DNA of 49,686 nucleotides from Pseudobdellovibrionaceae bacterium (GCA_947462815.1 CANHQR010000020.1:1-49686); one strand, 5' to 3'; numbered from the stretch's first letter, positions 33,842-42,565 are shown. Numbers and translations: made by a program. Notes: generated from the sequence alone by a model not told the origin.

Positions 33842-34128
33842 CTCTTACTCCTTTGTTGTGCTTGCGAGGCACTTCGACCGGAGTTTTCAATGAGCCCATC
33901 AATCTCGTGTCTATCGAAGTAAAGGCGACCGTAGAGTTTCTTCGGTTCTAGCCTTTGCCTCATTACGAGTTTCTTGATGGAGGCACGCGTGGTGCCGAGA
34001 TAGAGAGCCACTTCATCTGTTCTCAACCATCTTTTAACTGTCAAAGAACGAAGCTTCGCTTCCGCTTGCTCAATCGCAATTTGCGACTGAACTGTTGAAA
34101 GATCCGCTGCTGCTGATTCGTTATCCAT
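33832..34128 (-). CDS. Excisionase-like helix-turn-helix protein
   Basis: ATG 34128 is supported by AAAGGAGAACACA; a longer frame to 34149 is unlikely. The 98-residue product has a MerR/HTH_17 type domain (LRTDEVALYLGTTRASIKKL and KLYGRLYFDRHEIDGLI). Such proteins bend DNA at the att site and steer the integrase towards excision. It overlaps the integrase gene by 10 bases, the normal xis-int arrangement. Confidence 0.85.
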   Translation of the reverse strand: MDNESAAADLSTVQSQIAIEQAEAKLRSLTVKRWLRTDEVALYLGTTRASIKKLVMRQRLEPKKLYGRLYFDRHEIDGLIENSGRSASQAQQRSKRWR

Positions 34129-34145
34129 TGTGTTCTCCTTTGGGT

Positions 34146-34496
34146 TCAATCATTTTTTTGAATTTGGACTTCGCCGCGAATCAGGCGGCCGATAAATTGA
34201 TCGAGCGAGATTTTGCCGTTTTGTTTTTGATAGCTGTCGTGCGCCATCTGCAGCCGATCTTTCTCGGAATAGGTCTGCTCTTGAAGTTCGCCTAAATGCT
34301 TTTGTTCAATGAGCTTGAGACCTAGTGCGATAAGTTCACTGTCTCGAACTTTGCGACCGAACGGCTTCTTGTTGGCTCGCTCCTTCAGCTGTGAAAGCTG
34401 TCGCGCGGTTTCAACGTCAATCTTCTTCAAAAACGATTGGCGCTTAATGGTGGCCTTCTTCGGTGACTTAGAATCAATAGGGATCTCTAAAGACAT
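34146..34496 (-). CDS. Small unknown protein of the element
   Basis: The 116-residue protein starts at ATG 34496 after TAGGAGGAATAT. It is charged and helical without a signal or membrane segment. It contains KRQSFLKKIDVETARQLSQL and ends ...LIRGEVQIQKND. The position before xis-int suggests an accessory role in mobility, for example in regulating excision, but no family is recognised. Confidence 0.7.
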   Translation of the reverse strand: MSLEIPIDSKSPKKATIKRQSFLKKIDVETARQLSQLKERANKKPFGRKVRDSELIALGLKLIEQKHLGELQEQTYSEKDRLQMAHDSYQKQNGKISLDQFIGRLIRGEVQIQKND

Positions 34497-34550
34497 ATAT
34501 TCCTCCTAATAGTTGTGAGTTTTCATATAGTTACGCGGCAAAATGCCTAA

Positions 34551-34579
34551 TTGCGGTTTTGCGGCAAATCGGCTATAGT
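34551..34579 (+). promoter_or_regulatory. Sigma-70-type promoter of the toxin-antitoxin pair
   Basis: TTGCGG (34551-34556), a 17-base spacer and TATAGT (34574-34579) fit a standard promoter. GCGGCAAA occurs twice (34535-34542 and 34561-34568), once upstream and once in the spacer, and may be the operator for the antitoxin. Confidence 0.7.
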
Positions 34580-34595
34580 ATTCTGAGAGGTGTTT

Positions 34596-34835
34596 ATGGG
34601 AGCTCGCAGAAAAGCCACATTTTATATGGATGCAGAAGTGCACAAAGCTTTGCGCATCAAGGCTGCAGAGGACGACACTTCTCCGTCGGAGCTTCTCAAC
34701 GAGCTGCTCGCCAAAGATCTTCAGGAATATATGGAGGATCTCGAAGACGTTGCGGACGCGAAGGCTCGCCGCAGCGAACTTGGCAAAGGTCTTACGCTCG
34801 ATCAGATGAAGAAGAAGTATAAAGTAAATGTCTAA
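34596..34835 (+). CDS. Antitoxin, ribbon-helix-helix type
   Basis: ATG 34596 has GAGAGG upstream (a GTG at 34590 is also in frame). The 79-residue protein has an RHH/CopG-like N terminus (RRKATFYMDAEVHKALRIKA) that should dimerise and bind DNA. The C terminus, rich in Glu/Lys, probably wraps the toxin. Its stop overlaps the toxin start by 8 bases, the classical toxin-antitoxin coupling. Confidence 0.88.
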   Translation: MGARRKATFYMDAEVHKALRIKAAEDDTSPSELLNELLAKDLQEYMEDLEDVADAKARRSELGKGLTLDQMKKKYKVNV

Positions 34836-35085
34836 GTTTCGAGTAATCTTCAACGCTTCGGCGGAGAAGGAGTTTTCGAAACTAGATAAGACGGTGCAAG
34901 CCCGGGTCTTCAAAGCGATCGCCAAACTCGAAGACGATCCGCGCCCCCCGAACTGCAAAAAGTTAAAGGGCTCTCCGAACTGGAGAATCCGAGTTGGCGA
35001 TTTTCGAGTCGTGTACGAAATCGTGGACGATACGGTCCAGATCAACATCGTGAAGATAGGCCATCGCAAAGAAGTATATGACTGA
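34828..35085 (+). CDS. RelE-type toxin
   Basis: The 85-residue protein matches RelE/ParE family toxins: FRVIFNASAEKEFSKLDKTV, PPNCKKLKGSPNWRIRVGDF and RVVYEIVDDTVQINIVKIGH then RKEVYD. RelE toxins cleave mRNA at the ribosome. The pair probably stabilises the mobile element by killing cells that lose it. Confidence 0.9.
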   Translation: MSKFRVIFNASAEKEFSKLDKTVQARVFKAIAKLEDDPRPPNCKKLKGSPNWRIRVGDFRVVYEIVDDTVQINIVKIGHRKEVYD

Positions 35086-35092
35086 GATCGAG

Positions 35093-35836
35093 TCATAACT
35101 TCCGCCGTGGTTGCTCAACAACCAGAACCTTGATCGTCATCGGTCCTTTCAGAACTGAATATTCGGGTGCTTGTCGCACTTTTTCAGCGAATCGATCTGC
35201 CGTTCTGGCGAGCGCGCTGCTAATCGCCTTCTTTCCGCTGGTATCGAGCGACTTCTCTTCTTGCTGATTCCCAAAAGCATTTGTCGGTCGGTTCACAGAC
35301 GCGTCCGCAAAACCGGCCGCTGCTGCTGCTCCAAATTCGGCCGCAAAAAACTTCGATTCGCCGGAGAAATATTCGCCTTCGAGTCCAAGAATTCCGTCGC
35401 CGTCCATCGCGTGACCTTTGAACTCGAAAATTTCCGACGAATTTTCAGTTCTGGCCGATTTGAAGTCGACAAGGATACGTTTCGAATTCTTTTCGAGTGT
35501 CGCTTCACCGATCAAAACAATCTCTCGACCTCGGTCATCGGTTAGAAAAGCTGCGACCGGAGCCTTGCTTTCATTGAATGCAAGGACGCTCTGTTTGATT
35601 CGCGCCAACTGCATTTCCCCGGGCAAAAGTGATCCGAGTTCACGACCGACAGGTTGTGCCGGAAGTACGATCGGGTTGCCTTGAACGACATGTGCCCAAC
35701 TACTTCCTTGAGACTTCATGCTCCGATAGCGCTGTCTCTGGGCAACCTCGGCAGTTGGCACAGGTTTAGGTTCTTCTTTGAAAAGCGGTGTTCTCGCCAA
35801 CGCAATGGATGGAAGAAGCATAAGCAATAGGATCAT
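35093..35836 (-). CDS. VirB10/TraB-like protein with signal peptide
   Basis: The 247-residue protein resembles the C-terminal beta-barrel domain of VirB10/TraB: VGRELGSLLPGEMQLARIKQ, PVAAFLTDDRGREIVLIGEA, ILVDFKSA and DGILGLEGEYF. In place of a cytoplasmic region and transmembrane anchor it starts with a short hydrophobic signal-like segment (MILLLMLLPSIALA). It would therefore be periplasmic and attach to the outer-membrane core only. It overlaps the upstream gene by ATGA. It is the last gene of the secretion operon. A lost N-terminal part or a new start is the alternative, but no upstream reading frame continues it. Confidence 0.7.
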   Translation of the reverse strand: MILLLMLLPSIALARTPLFKEEPKPVPTAEVAQRQRYRSMKSQGSSWAHVVQGNPIVLPAQPVGRELGSLLPGEMQLARIKQSVLAFNESKAPVAAFLTDDRGREIVLIGEATLEKNSKRILVDFKSARTENSSEIFEFKGHAMDGDGILGLEGEYFSGESKFFAAEFGAAAAAGFADASVNRPTNAFGNQQEEKSLDTSGKKAISSALARTADRFAEKVRQAPEYSVLKGPMTIKVLVVEQPRRKL

Positions 35837-36294
35837 TCGAACTGTCCTTCGTGGAGTTTACGAACGATCTTCAGTTTCGGTTCAGCCTTCGGCGCGAGCG
35901 AAGTTTCAACCAGAGTTCGACCTGTCGAATGAAAGCCGGGAGCGCCGAATGCGCCACGAACTTGAATGATGTCCTGATGGCCGGAGGTGACCGGCACGAC
36001 ATCAAAGACGAAAGTGCGTTTCGTCGTGCGAATAATTAGGTTCGTACGAAATGCACTGCCTTCTACCCAGAACAGCGTAAGTTCTTTCGGATCTGATGTC
36101 GATGGCACGACTTTAAGCTTTCGAGGTGCTCCGACTTTCGCTTCAGCGATCGATTCTGGCATTTCCAAAACAGATACGCGCCCTGGTGCAATGTGAATTT
36201 CTGTCGACTTGGAAAGATCGACGACGGCGCGTGAAATCGGTTCGGCAGCAAATGTCGGCAAAGCAATCAGCGCGAATAAACTAGAGAACAACAT
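35833..36294 (-). CDS. VirB9/TraK-like secretin-type protein
   Basis: ATG 36294 follows GGAGGTGTCCG. The 153-residue protein has a signal peptide ending PTFAAEP, then a beta-rich domain containing STEIHIAPGRVSVLEMPESI and FRTNLIIRTTKRTFVFDVVP, like the N-terminal domain of TraK/VirB9. Proteins of this type form the outer-membrane core ring of the T4SS. It is short compared with the usual 250-300 residues and may lack the C-terminal domain. It overlaps both neighbouring genes. Confidence 0.7.
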   Translation of the reverse strand: MLFSSLFALIALPTFAAEPISRAVVDLSKSTEIHIAPGRVSVLEMPESIAEAKVGAPRKLKVVPSTSDPKELTLFWVEGSAFRTNLIIRTTKRTFVFDVVPVTSGHQDIIQVRGAFGAPGFHSTGRTLVETSLAPKAEPKLKIVRKLHEGQFE

Positions 36295-36850
36295 CGGACA
36301 CCTCCGAGATTTCAAATGGCCATGGGTTTGATTCACTTCTTTCATGAACGCGCACCTTCAACGTGACTTTGAGATTGGTCGAAACGGATTCGATTCGTTT
36401 TGCGATATGGATTTGAAGCAAAACTTCGACTGTTTCTTCATCTAATAGGTCTATTGAAAGAATCTTCGATGTCTGAACGAGCGGTTCAGTTTTCAATCGC
36501 TCATTGATTCGCTGAAGATCTGCTCGTTTCGATTCCCAGAGTGATGAGGCCATCACGTCGCCAGCGCGACTGATCTTTTCGGCATGATTGCTTGGTGAAA
36601 ACTCGTAGTAGTTCGAGATAAATCCTCGAACAAAACTCACGATCTCCTTTCGCCTGAGCGTTTCGTTAGATTGTGAAATCACATAAGAGGCGTCGTCGGC
36701 GACGCCAATTAAGATCGTCTTCTCTGTTTTCATTAATGCAACAGCTGTCGCTGTGATTGCCCAAAGTGCAAGAGCGGCGATCAATGAAGCTCGTAGCACC
36801 TCTTCGCGAATAAATCGGCTGCGAATCCAATACTGAACGGCAAATTTCAC
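36281..36850 (-). CDS. VirB8/TraE-like inner-membrane assembly protein
   Basis: GTG 36850 is chosen because AGGAGGTTTAAA precedes it and it overlaps the upstream stop (GTGA); a longer frame to 37066 is a shadow of the upstream gene. The 189-residue product has a short cytoplasmic N terminus, one transmembrane helix (residues about 18-40, ASLIAALALWAITATAVALM) and a periplasmic domain, the TraE/VirB8 layout. VirB8 proteins bring the inner-membrane complex together during assembly. Confidence 0.8.
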   Translation of the reverse strand: MKFAVQYWIRSRFIREEVLRASLIAALALWAITATAVALMKTEKTILIGVADDASYVISQSNETLRRKEIVSFVRGFISNYYEFSPSNHAEKISRAGDVMASSLWESKRADLQRINERLKTEPLVQTSKILSIDLLDEETVEVLLQIHIAKRIESVSTNLKVTLKVRVHERSESNPWPFEISEVSDVVL

Positions 36851-37575
36851 TTTAAACCTCCTGCCATCTTTAAGGCGATACCAGTGACCGTTCGGAGTGC
36901 CGACTGCGGTGCCGCCTGACGAAGCAACGCGAGACAGAACAACGGCGAAAAAAATTGAAGTACGGTAACGGAGATCGAAAACACGATCGAAGAAAGCGAA
37001 GTCGATTGAAACGACGGCCAAAGATTTGATGACAAAAGACCGATCACATTCCAAAGCACCGGCCACAGTGCAAATGCCAAAAGGCTTGAGCCTAAGGCGG
37101 CAATTCCGACGCCTTGTCCAAGAATGTATCCAGAAATGAATATCAACGGCGCTGCTACCGCTAAAAGACCGATGAGAAGCGAGAACACCGCGCGAACGAG
37201 GTGCAGAACCGTGATGTCGCCAATATCTGATAGCAGCCCAACGAATAGAACGTGCGTCTTCAACGACCCGAGTAGATTGTCGATAGCGCCACTAGAGCGA
37301 GCATAAGCTTCGAATCGAATTGCCGCTGCGATTTGCCCGGAAGCCATAACAACTGTTTTTAGAACAAACGGAAAAATCGCGAGGGCCAAAAGCAATACAA
37401 CGGTATCGCGCACGAGGTCGGCAAACGCGTGTGCGCCTTCAACCTGAACGATTAGCAGAGCCACTCGCGCGATGAAAACCGCACTCGTGATACCAAGAAC
37501 GATCCCAGCTACTCGCTGAAATGTTTCAATGACAGCCTGAAGGACACCAGAATCAATAGGTGGAAATGGAGTCAT
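36847..37575 (-). CDS. VirB6-like polytopic membrane protein
   Basis: The 242-residue protein has five to six hydrophobic helices spread over its length, without a signal peptide, and falls exactly in the VirB6 place. VirB6 proteins form part of the inner-membrane channel. The sequence is too diverged for a family match by eye, so size, topology and position are the evidence. Confidence 0.7.
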   Translation of the reverse strand: MTPFPPIDSGVLQAVIETFQRVAGIVLGITSAVFIARVALLIVQVEGAHAFADLVRDTVVLLLALAIFPFVLKTVVMASGQIAAAIRFEAYARSSGAIDNLLGSLKTHVLFVGLLSDIGDITVLHLVRAVFSLLIGLLAVAAPLIFISGYILGQGVGIAALGSSLLAFALWPVLWNVIGLLSSNLWPSFQSTSLSSIVFSISVTVLQFFSPLFCLALLRQAAPQSALRTVTGIALKMAGGLK

Positions 37576-38177
37576 CGCAACCGCCCACGACTGAGAGCGC
37601 GACGGTTGGTGAGTCCTTCCTCTTCAAGCACCTGCCCCAGAGCAAGCTGATAGTTCGCTCGCTGCTCTTTGTTTTCCAATGCGCTTTCGAACTGCATTCT
37701 CCGAATCGCCATGAGTTCATCAAGAATCATGTATTGAAGACGCGCTTCCTGAACTTTGAGGCCCTTTTCACCCGATTTCGGTCGAAGGCCCATCATCGCC
37801 GCAAGTCGCTTTGTGGTTTGTATCATGTCCCGCACGCGTCGAATCCGAGAGGCAAACGATCGCGATCGAGCGAGGTCCTGACCAATCAGCGACTTGATGT
37901 CGCGCTCTCCATCACGAAGATTTCGGGACTGTCGCTCGATCTCTTCGAGTCGTTTTACTTGTGCTTCGATCTCCTGATCGGTCTCAGTATCGATATCGAG
38001 CTCGTCGACAAGATCAGCAACGGCAAATCCTGCATCGGCCATTTCGTCGGCCTCGCGGAGACTTCCCATAATTCCAGAGACTGCCTGTACACCGGCCGCA
38101 ATCGTAAACGGATCAAAAGCGAAAGATTTTGATCCGGTCATCACGATCAGCACTATCGGGACGCAACGGACAGACAT
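37572..38177 (-). CDS. VirB5/TrbJ-like exported helical protein
   Basis: The 201-residue protein starts with a signal peptide (CVPIVLIVMTGSKSFA) after GAGGAGGCG. The mature part is long and helical (EADEMADAGFAVADLVDELD, QVKRLEEIERQSRNLRDGER), like VirB5/TrbJ minor pilus proteins. It overlaps the ATPase gene by 25 bases and the VirB6-like gene by 4. Confidence 0.7.
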   Translation of the reverse strand: MSVRCVPIVLIVMTGSKSFAFDPFTIAAGVQAVSGIMGSLREADEMADAGFAVADLVDELDIDTETDQEIEAQVKRLEEIERQSRNLRDGERDIKSLIGQDLARSRSFASRIRRVRDMIQTTKRLAAMMGLRPKSGEKGLKVQEARLQYMILDELMAIRRMQFESALENKEQRANYQLALGQVLEEEGLTNRRALSRGRLR

Positions 38178-40282
38178 CGAATCGCCTCCTCTGTTGTGAG
38201 CCCAGGAACTGCTTTTACGAGACTCAAAAGTTTCGAGCGATCATTCGGCGAAGACGTGACTCTCCAGTATTCTTTAGGCGACAACTCTAGTCGCATGACT
38301 CGTGCTTGGTCTCCCTGTTGGTATATAAACTCGGAGTATTTTCGATTCTTGAATCCAAGCCCCGAGATGAAATTCATATCTTTCTCTCGAAGCCGCAGCC
38401 TTTCGCGGAATTCTGTTAGGTCACCGTCGGCAGAGAACAGGATGCGGTGATACGAGTTCTCCAGAATTCCAGTGTCGCCTTCAGCAACCAGGTGCTTCGA
38501 CAACTGGGTAACAAGAATGACCGAGCCGCCGAACTTTCTGACGTTCGCGGTTGTAATCTTGAAGAGTCCAAAGCATTTCTCGATAAAGAATGGCGTTTCG
38601 TCGCAAATAAGAACCAGACGCGCCCCAGGATGCGTACGCATTTCGAGATTAAAAACCGCGAGTACAGCCGCCATTGCTGCTTGCGAGAAGTCCTGATCGC
38701 TGGCTTGAAAGATGTCTTGGAAGTTAAAGTAGCGAAGACGTGGCGGATTCAGGTCAGGCGATCCGCGAAATGCTTTCCCGAAAAGGCCCTCTGATCCCCA
38801 GCGCTTGAGCAAGCGATGACGAGAAAAGTCGAATTTCAAAAGCAGATCGATCGACAGAGATTCGTCAAAGCTAAGTGCCTCTTGAATCATCTGATCGATT
38901 TCAATCTTCACGTCTTTTGGTAAACGAGCCTCGCCTTCTTCGAGCACTAGGCTTTCAACAAAACTGCCGAGCACAGCGCGAACCGACTCAGACGCTTCGC
39001 CTTGCAGCAGTGAAAACGGATTCAAACCTTCGGAAGTTTCAAGGCTTAGGCGATACTCGCGTCCGCCGAGCAGTTCGCATTCTCTTGAATGTGAACCTCC
39101 GACATCGACCTTAATAATGCGCACTGATGGATCGTTCATGAGATCGTTCGTCAGACATCCCAGGAACGCGCTCTTTCCTCGACCCGAGTTTCCAACAATG
39201 ATCGCGTTGGCATTTTGATTGTCTCTCGCGAGAAGGTCGATGCGATCGAGACTTCGGTCGCGACGATGTACGGACAGTGCTCCTGCTCGGTTGATAGAAG
39301 CGCCTGCACCTTGTCTCCACACGGGCAAAAACAGCGGCAATGTCGAATCGACTTCGAGCAATGGTACGTGCAGTCCAACACCGGGCATGGTGGCCAGAAA
39401 TGAAGGGCCAACACCGACGGTCTCAATCACGACATCGCCAAATGTACGCAAGACGCCAGCTGCTTCGAGAAGCGCTTCGCTCAATTCGGATTCAGATCGA
39501 CGTTCGACAGAGATCAAGACCTCGTATTCAAATACTTCAGAGCCGGACAGCGAAGTGTCGGCGAGAGTATTTTCGATAGCGTCACGGCGAAGGCTTAAAA
39601 CTTTACCTTTCCCTGATTCCTGACGAAGTCGTTTCTGTAGACCGATTTCGGCAGCTTCGCGCGAGCATTTCTGAAAACAAACGGTCCACTTGAACGGAGC
39701 AGGAAGCTTCGTCAATGCCATCGCCATCTGCTCTGCGCATAGCTCTTGGGCCGTTGGACGAAAAAGTCTCACGATTCCGGTGTAGCCTTCGCCTTTCGCG
39801 ATATGCCTTCGACTCAAGACCCATGCCGAGGAAGAACACTCGAAGATTTCAGACGTCGCAATATCTCCGAGTGGTTCGAGATCAAGACCCGATTCCTTCA
39901 GTTGCTTGTAGCCTTGTTCCACACGCAACGGGGCACCTTGCGAGCCATGTCGCTTGCGATAGATCAATTCGAGGAATGGGTTTCGATTCGTCTGCATATG
40001 CAGCCGAGTTCGATACTCGCGAAACCCCAAGTCCGCTATCGCTTGTGCTCGCGAGCTTATGGACTCATCGCTGGTTCCAACTTCGCAAGTCGTTTCGATT
40101 CGCGCGACGATCCCAGTCGGAAGCGAAGCGAGAGCGCGAGACCACTTCAAAAGTTCCGTGCCTTCGTCACGAGCTTCGACATCAACTGATGGAATGTCGA
40201 ACGAAGCGCCGACGACGCCGTCTGTTGTCTGCCAAAGACAGAGATTTCCATGAGGCGTGAGAAGATCAAGTTTCGGGATCAT
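38153..40282 (-). CDS. virB4: VirB4/TraC-type secretion ATPase
   Basis: The 709-residue protein carries an N-terminal domain as in VirB4/TraC and a C-terminal ATPase domain: Walker A GNSGRGKS near residues 364-371, Walker B LVLICDE near 558, and a ...GGSVILVTQLSKH motif. This enzyme powers pilus assembly and substrate transfer at the inner membrane. The length, order and overlapping neighbours all match a VirB4. It is the best-supported member of the apparatus. Confidence 0.95.
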   Translation of the reverse strand: MIPKLDLLTPHGNLCLWQTTDGVVGASFDIPSVDVEARDEGTELLKWSRALASLPTGIVARIETTCEVGTSDESISSRAQAIADLGFREYRTRLHMQTNRNPFLELIYRKRHGSQGAPLRVEQGYKQLKESGLDLEPLGDIATSEIFECSSSAWVLSRRHIAKGEGYTGIVRLFRPTAQELCAEQMAMALTKLPAPFKWTVCFQKCSREAAEIGLQKRLRQESGKGKVLSLRRDAIENTLADTSLSGSEVFEYEVLISVERRSESELSEALLEAAGVLRTFGDVVIETVGVGPSFLATMPGVGLHVPLLEVDSTLPLFLPVWRQGAGASINRAGALSVHRRDRSLDRIDLLARDNQNANAIIVGNSGRGKSAFLGCLTNDLMNDPSVRIIKVDVGGSHSRECELLGGREYRLSLETSEGLNPFSLLQGEASESVRAVLGSFVESLVLEEGEARLPKDVKIEIDQMIQEALSFDESLSIDLLLKFDFSRHRLLKRWGSEGLFGKAFRGSPDLNPPRLRYFNFQDIFQASDQDFSQAAMAAVLAVFNLEMRTHPGARLVLICDETPFFIEKCFGLFKITTANVRKFGGSVILVTQLSKHLVAEGDTGILENSYHRILFSADGDLTEFRERLRLREKDMNFISGLGFKNRKYSEFIYQQGDQARVMRLELSPKEYWRVTSSPNDRSKLLSLVKAVPGLTTEEAIRCLSVASR

Positions 40283-40538
40283 AAATCACCTTTGGTCCAA
40301 CAGTTGAAAAAGCGAAGTCGCGAACGATTTTCCGTCGGAACTTCAAACGAATAGCGATCAACACGTATCCGACTATGGCCACCGCAACGAACGAGAGCAG
40401 CCCAAGATCGAATGAGTCGAGCAGTCCGTGAGTCGCGACGAGCAAATATCCGAGTGCGCACAGATCGAGACTCGTGAGGCCCATAAAGCCTACCGGCTCG
40501 TTAAGAATTCTGAGTGGTGTTCTGCCAGCGCGCTTCAT
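40266..40538 (-). CDS. VirB3/TraL-like membrane protein
   Basis: The 90-residue protein has one or two hydrophobic helices and the signature ending RLKFRRKIVRDFAFS, then KVIYDPE, typical of VirB3/TraL. It lies between the pilin-like gene and virB4, with overlaps at both ends. VirB3 works with VirB4 at the inner membrane. Confidence 0.8.
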   Translation of the reverse strand: MKRAGRTPLRILNEPVGFMGLTSLDLCALGYLLVATHGLLDSFDLGLLSFVAVAIVGYVLIAIRLKFRRKIVRDFAFSTVGPKVIYDPET

Positions 40539-40813
40539 AGAGCAGCCCCGAAAATGCGGCCGAGAAGGCCGATCAGGGCCGGCGCGCCTAGAATGGCGAT
40601 CGCACCGATGAATCCGCTAAACAGCAGCATCCTCCCAATTTGTGCCGCACCCATCGCGAAGAGAATTCCGCCTAGCGTGACGCCGATTGAAATCGCAGCG
40701 ATGCCGATGCGATTGAAAAATGATTGAGCGCTCGAAGCGGCGTCGACGAGGTCGCGCGCGAACGCCGGCTCGACAAGAATGAGCGTAGCTAAAATTAGAA
40801 CGAAGAACTTCAT
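40535..40813 (-). CDS. VirB2-like pilin
   Basis: The 92-residue protein has a signal peptide (MKFFVLILATLILVEPAFA) followed by two hydrophobic helices (IGIAAISIGVTLGGILFAMG and MLLFSGFIGAIAILGAPALI) separated by a short loop, the exact layout of VirB2/TraA prepilins. The mature protein would be about 70 residues. Confidence 0.85.
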   Translation of the reverse strand: MKFFVLILATLILVEPAFARDLVDAASSAQSFFNRIGIAAISIGVTLGGILFAMGAAQIGRMLLFSGFIGAIAILGAPALIGLLGRIFGAAL

Positions 40814-41298
40814 TTAGAACCTCCATTAGAACGTGATGGATTGAGACTTGGTGGAACGAGCTCCATGACGAGCCCTTGATGGATAAGACGATTTTCTCCG
40901 TCTTCGACCCACTGATCGATTTCACTCACGCGCCAAGAGCCTGGCTGAACGAGCGACCGATACTTCGCAGGAATTTTTGCGCCGAACGTAGCTGGCGATT
41001 CGAGAATTCGACGGGGTGCACGAATACGATCAAGTTCTTCGCTCAGAGTCTGTGCTTCCTTTCGAAAGCGCTCTGACTCCGCGTCTGTATTCCAAATCAG
41101 AAGGCCGGCAGCGCCGGCTCCGGCGGCGGCCAATCCACCATAGAGAGCGGCGTTCTGCTCGCGATGCTCTGGGCGTGAAAGGCCATAAAGCACGCCGGCA
41201 GCCCCCGCGATCGCCATCGTTTGCAGCGTCTTTCCAGTGTTGGTCGTCGCGCAACCTGTGAAACAGAAGAGAGAAAAAATCGCACCGATGACTTTCAT
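40810..41298 (-). CDS. Lipoprotein of the secretion operon, VirB7/TraV position
   Basis: The 162-residue product starts at ATG 41298, which overlaps the stop of the upstream gene. It begins with a signal peptide ending FTGC, a good lipobox. A hydrophobic segment (residues about 55-75) and a charged helix (...ESERFRKEAQTLSEELDRIR) follow. It might stabilise the outer-membrane ring, as VirB7/TraV lipoproteins do; the sequence alone does not prove this. Confidence 0.75.
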   Translation of the reverse strand: MKVIGAIFSLFCFTGCATTNTGKTLQTMAIAGAAGVLYGLSRPEHREQNAALYGGLAAAGAGAAGLLIWNTDAESERFRKEAQTLSEELDRIRAPRRILESPATFGAKIPAKYRSLVQPGSWRVSEIDQWVEDGENRLIHQGLVMELVPPSLNPSRSNGGSK

Positions 41299-42428
41299 GG
41301 AACGTCCTTTGAAAGAGTGAGTTCGAAACTTTGGGCGGACACGGGAGAAGCAACCGGCTTCTTGTCGATTTCGAAGCTTTGCGCGTCGAATGCTTGCATA
41401 CCCGAAAGTGTGAAAATCAATAGCGGGTCCGATTCGTCGCGACCTTCGCGAACCGAAAACGTCGTCTCTGAAATGCCGCCGATCATGGCGACGACTCGCG
41501 ACGGGATCGGGTTTGGGCCACTTGTTAGGTCGCGGCACATTTCTGTTTCTGTCGCCATAAACGACCGCTCTTTGTACTCACCAGGCCCGTAGACTTTGTC
41601 CAAAAACGGATTCCCGACGAATCCCAAGACACGCACGGGTTTTTCTTTCGGCACGTTCACCAATTGCGAATCGAGAGAGAAAGACTGTGGCCAGTCCTTC
41701 TCAATCCCAGCGACATCGGGGACCAGAAAAACTTCGACCGCGATATCTTCGTCTTCGCGAACTGTGGTCGGTCCGACCTCGCAACGAAAGAAATCGAAGT
41801 TGTATCCAAAGCGAACTAGCTTGCGTCGAACGGTACCGCTAACTTTCGTGGGCATCGAGAGCGTCATGCCCCCGGCAGAACCGCGAGCGATTTCGAAAGC
41901 CGCGACTTGGTGATAGTTCGAAGTCGTACCCACGCTTCGAACTGAAATCGACCTCTCGACAGGGTTTAATGGCAGTGCGTTCGGCAGCGTTCGAATGCCA
42001 AAGTTGATCGATGTTGCACCGACTTCGACTCGCAACGGATGAAGTCCATCGAGATTCGGCGGAACTGCGAGGTTGAGTCCTCGAAGCGTCAGTTCTTTTG
42101 AACCTTCGATGCCGACACAATCGAGTTTCACTGGAGTCTCGGCGCGCACCCAAAGTTTCGCGACACAGCCGGTGTTGCCTGGTTCAAAACCTTGGATGGT
42201 CAAATTCTCTGGCGCGACCACCATCGGCAGCGGCGGAGCGTTCACGAGTCCGGACTTCGAGTTTTCGAACGAGCGAAGAATTTCATGCGATCCGCTCGGA
42301 TCTCCCCATGCGAATGTAAGATCTGTCCGGAGTTCGGCCACTGGAGCGGCCTTCGACTCATCGCGAAATTCGCAGCCGCACTGAATCCAAACCATACCAA
42401 GAACTAGAGCTAAGTACCTTCGAGACAC
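41295..42428 (-). CDS. Large lipoprotein, first gene of the secretion operon
   Basis: The 377-residue protein uses GTG 42428 after AGGAGGTTCCAG. It has a signal peptide ending WIQCGC, a lipobox-like site. The mature part is beta-rich with scattered Cys and no known family. It has no counterpart in the standard VirB set. Its place at the head of the operon suggests a surface or outer-membrane component specific to this kind of element. Confidence 0.75.
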   Translation of the reverse strand: MSRRYLALVLGMVWIQCGCEFRDESKAAPVAELRTDLTFAWGDPSGSHEILRSFENSKSGLVNAPPLPMVVAPENLTIQGFEPGNTGCVAKLWVRAETPVKLDCVGIEGSKELTLRGLNLAVPPNLDGLHPLRVEVGATSINFGIRTLPNALPLNPVERSISVRSVGTTSNYHQVAAFEIARGSAGGMTLSMPTKVSGTVRRKLVRFGYNFDFFRCEVGPTTVREDEDIAVEVFLVPDVAGIEKDWPQSFSLDSQLVNVPKEKPVRVLGFVGNPFLDKVYGPGEYKERSFMATETEMCRDLTSGPNPIPSRVVAMIGGISETTFSVREGRDESDPLLIFTLSGMQAFDAQSFEIDKKPVASPVSAQSFELTLSKDVP

Positions 42429-42543
42429 CTGGAACCTCCTGAGGCGGACAGGGATAACCCGTTGAAATTCCAGCGGTCATCGAAGTGACGATCTAAATAT
42501 TTTCGCTGAACGCGAAGATTCAGAGATGAAACGACTCTTTAAC

Positions 42544-42565
42544 AAATGAACTTTTAAGTTCATTT
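42544..42565. promoter_or_regulatory. Perfect 10-bp inverted repeat between the two operons
   Basis: AAATGAACTT, a 2-base centre and AAGTTCATTT form a palindrome 53 bases before the XRE gene and 116 bases before the secretion operon. It is the best candidate operator for control of both. Confidence 0.75.

Noticed and set aside
39715-40260. 181-residue plus-strand open frame inside virB4
   Set aside because: It is a shadow of the ATPase gene; the VirB4 motifs fix the true frame.
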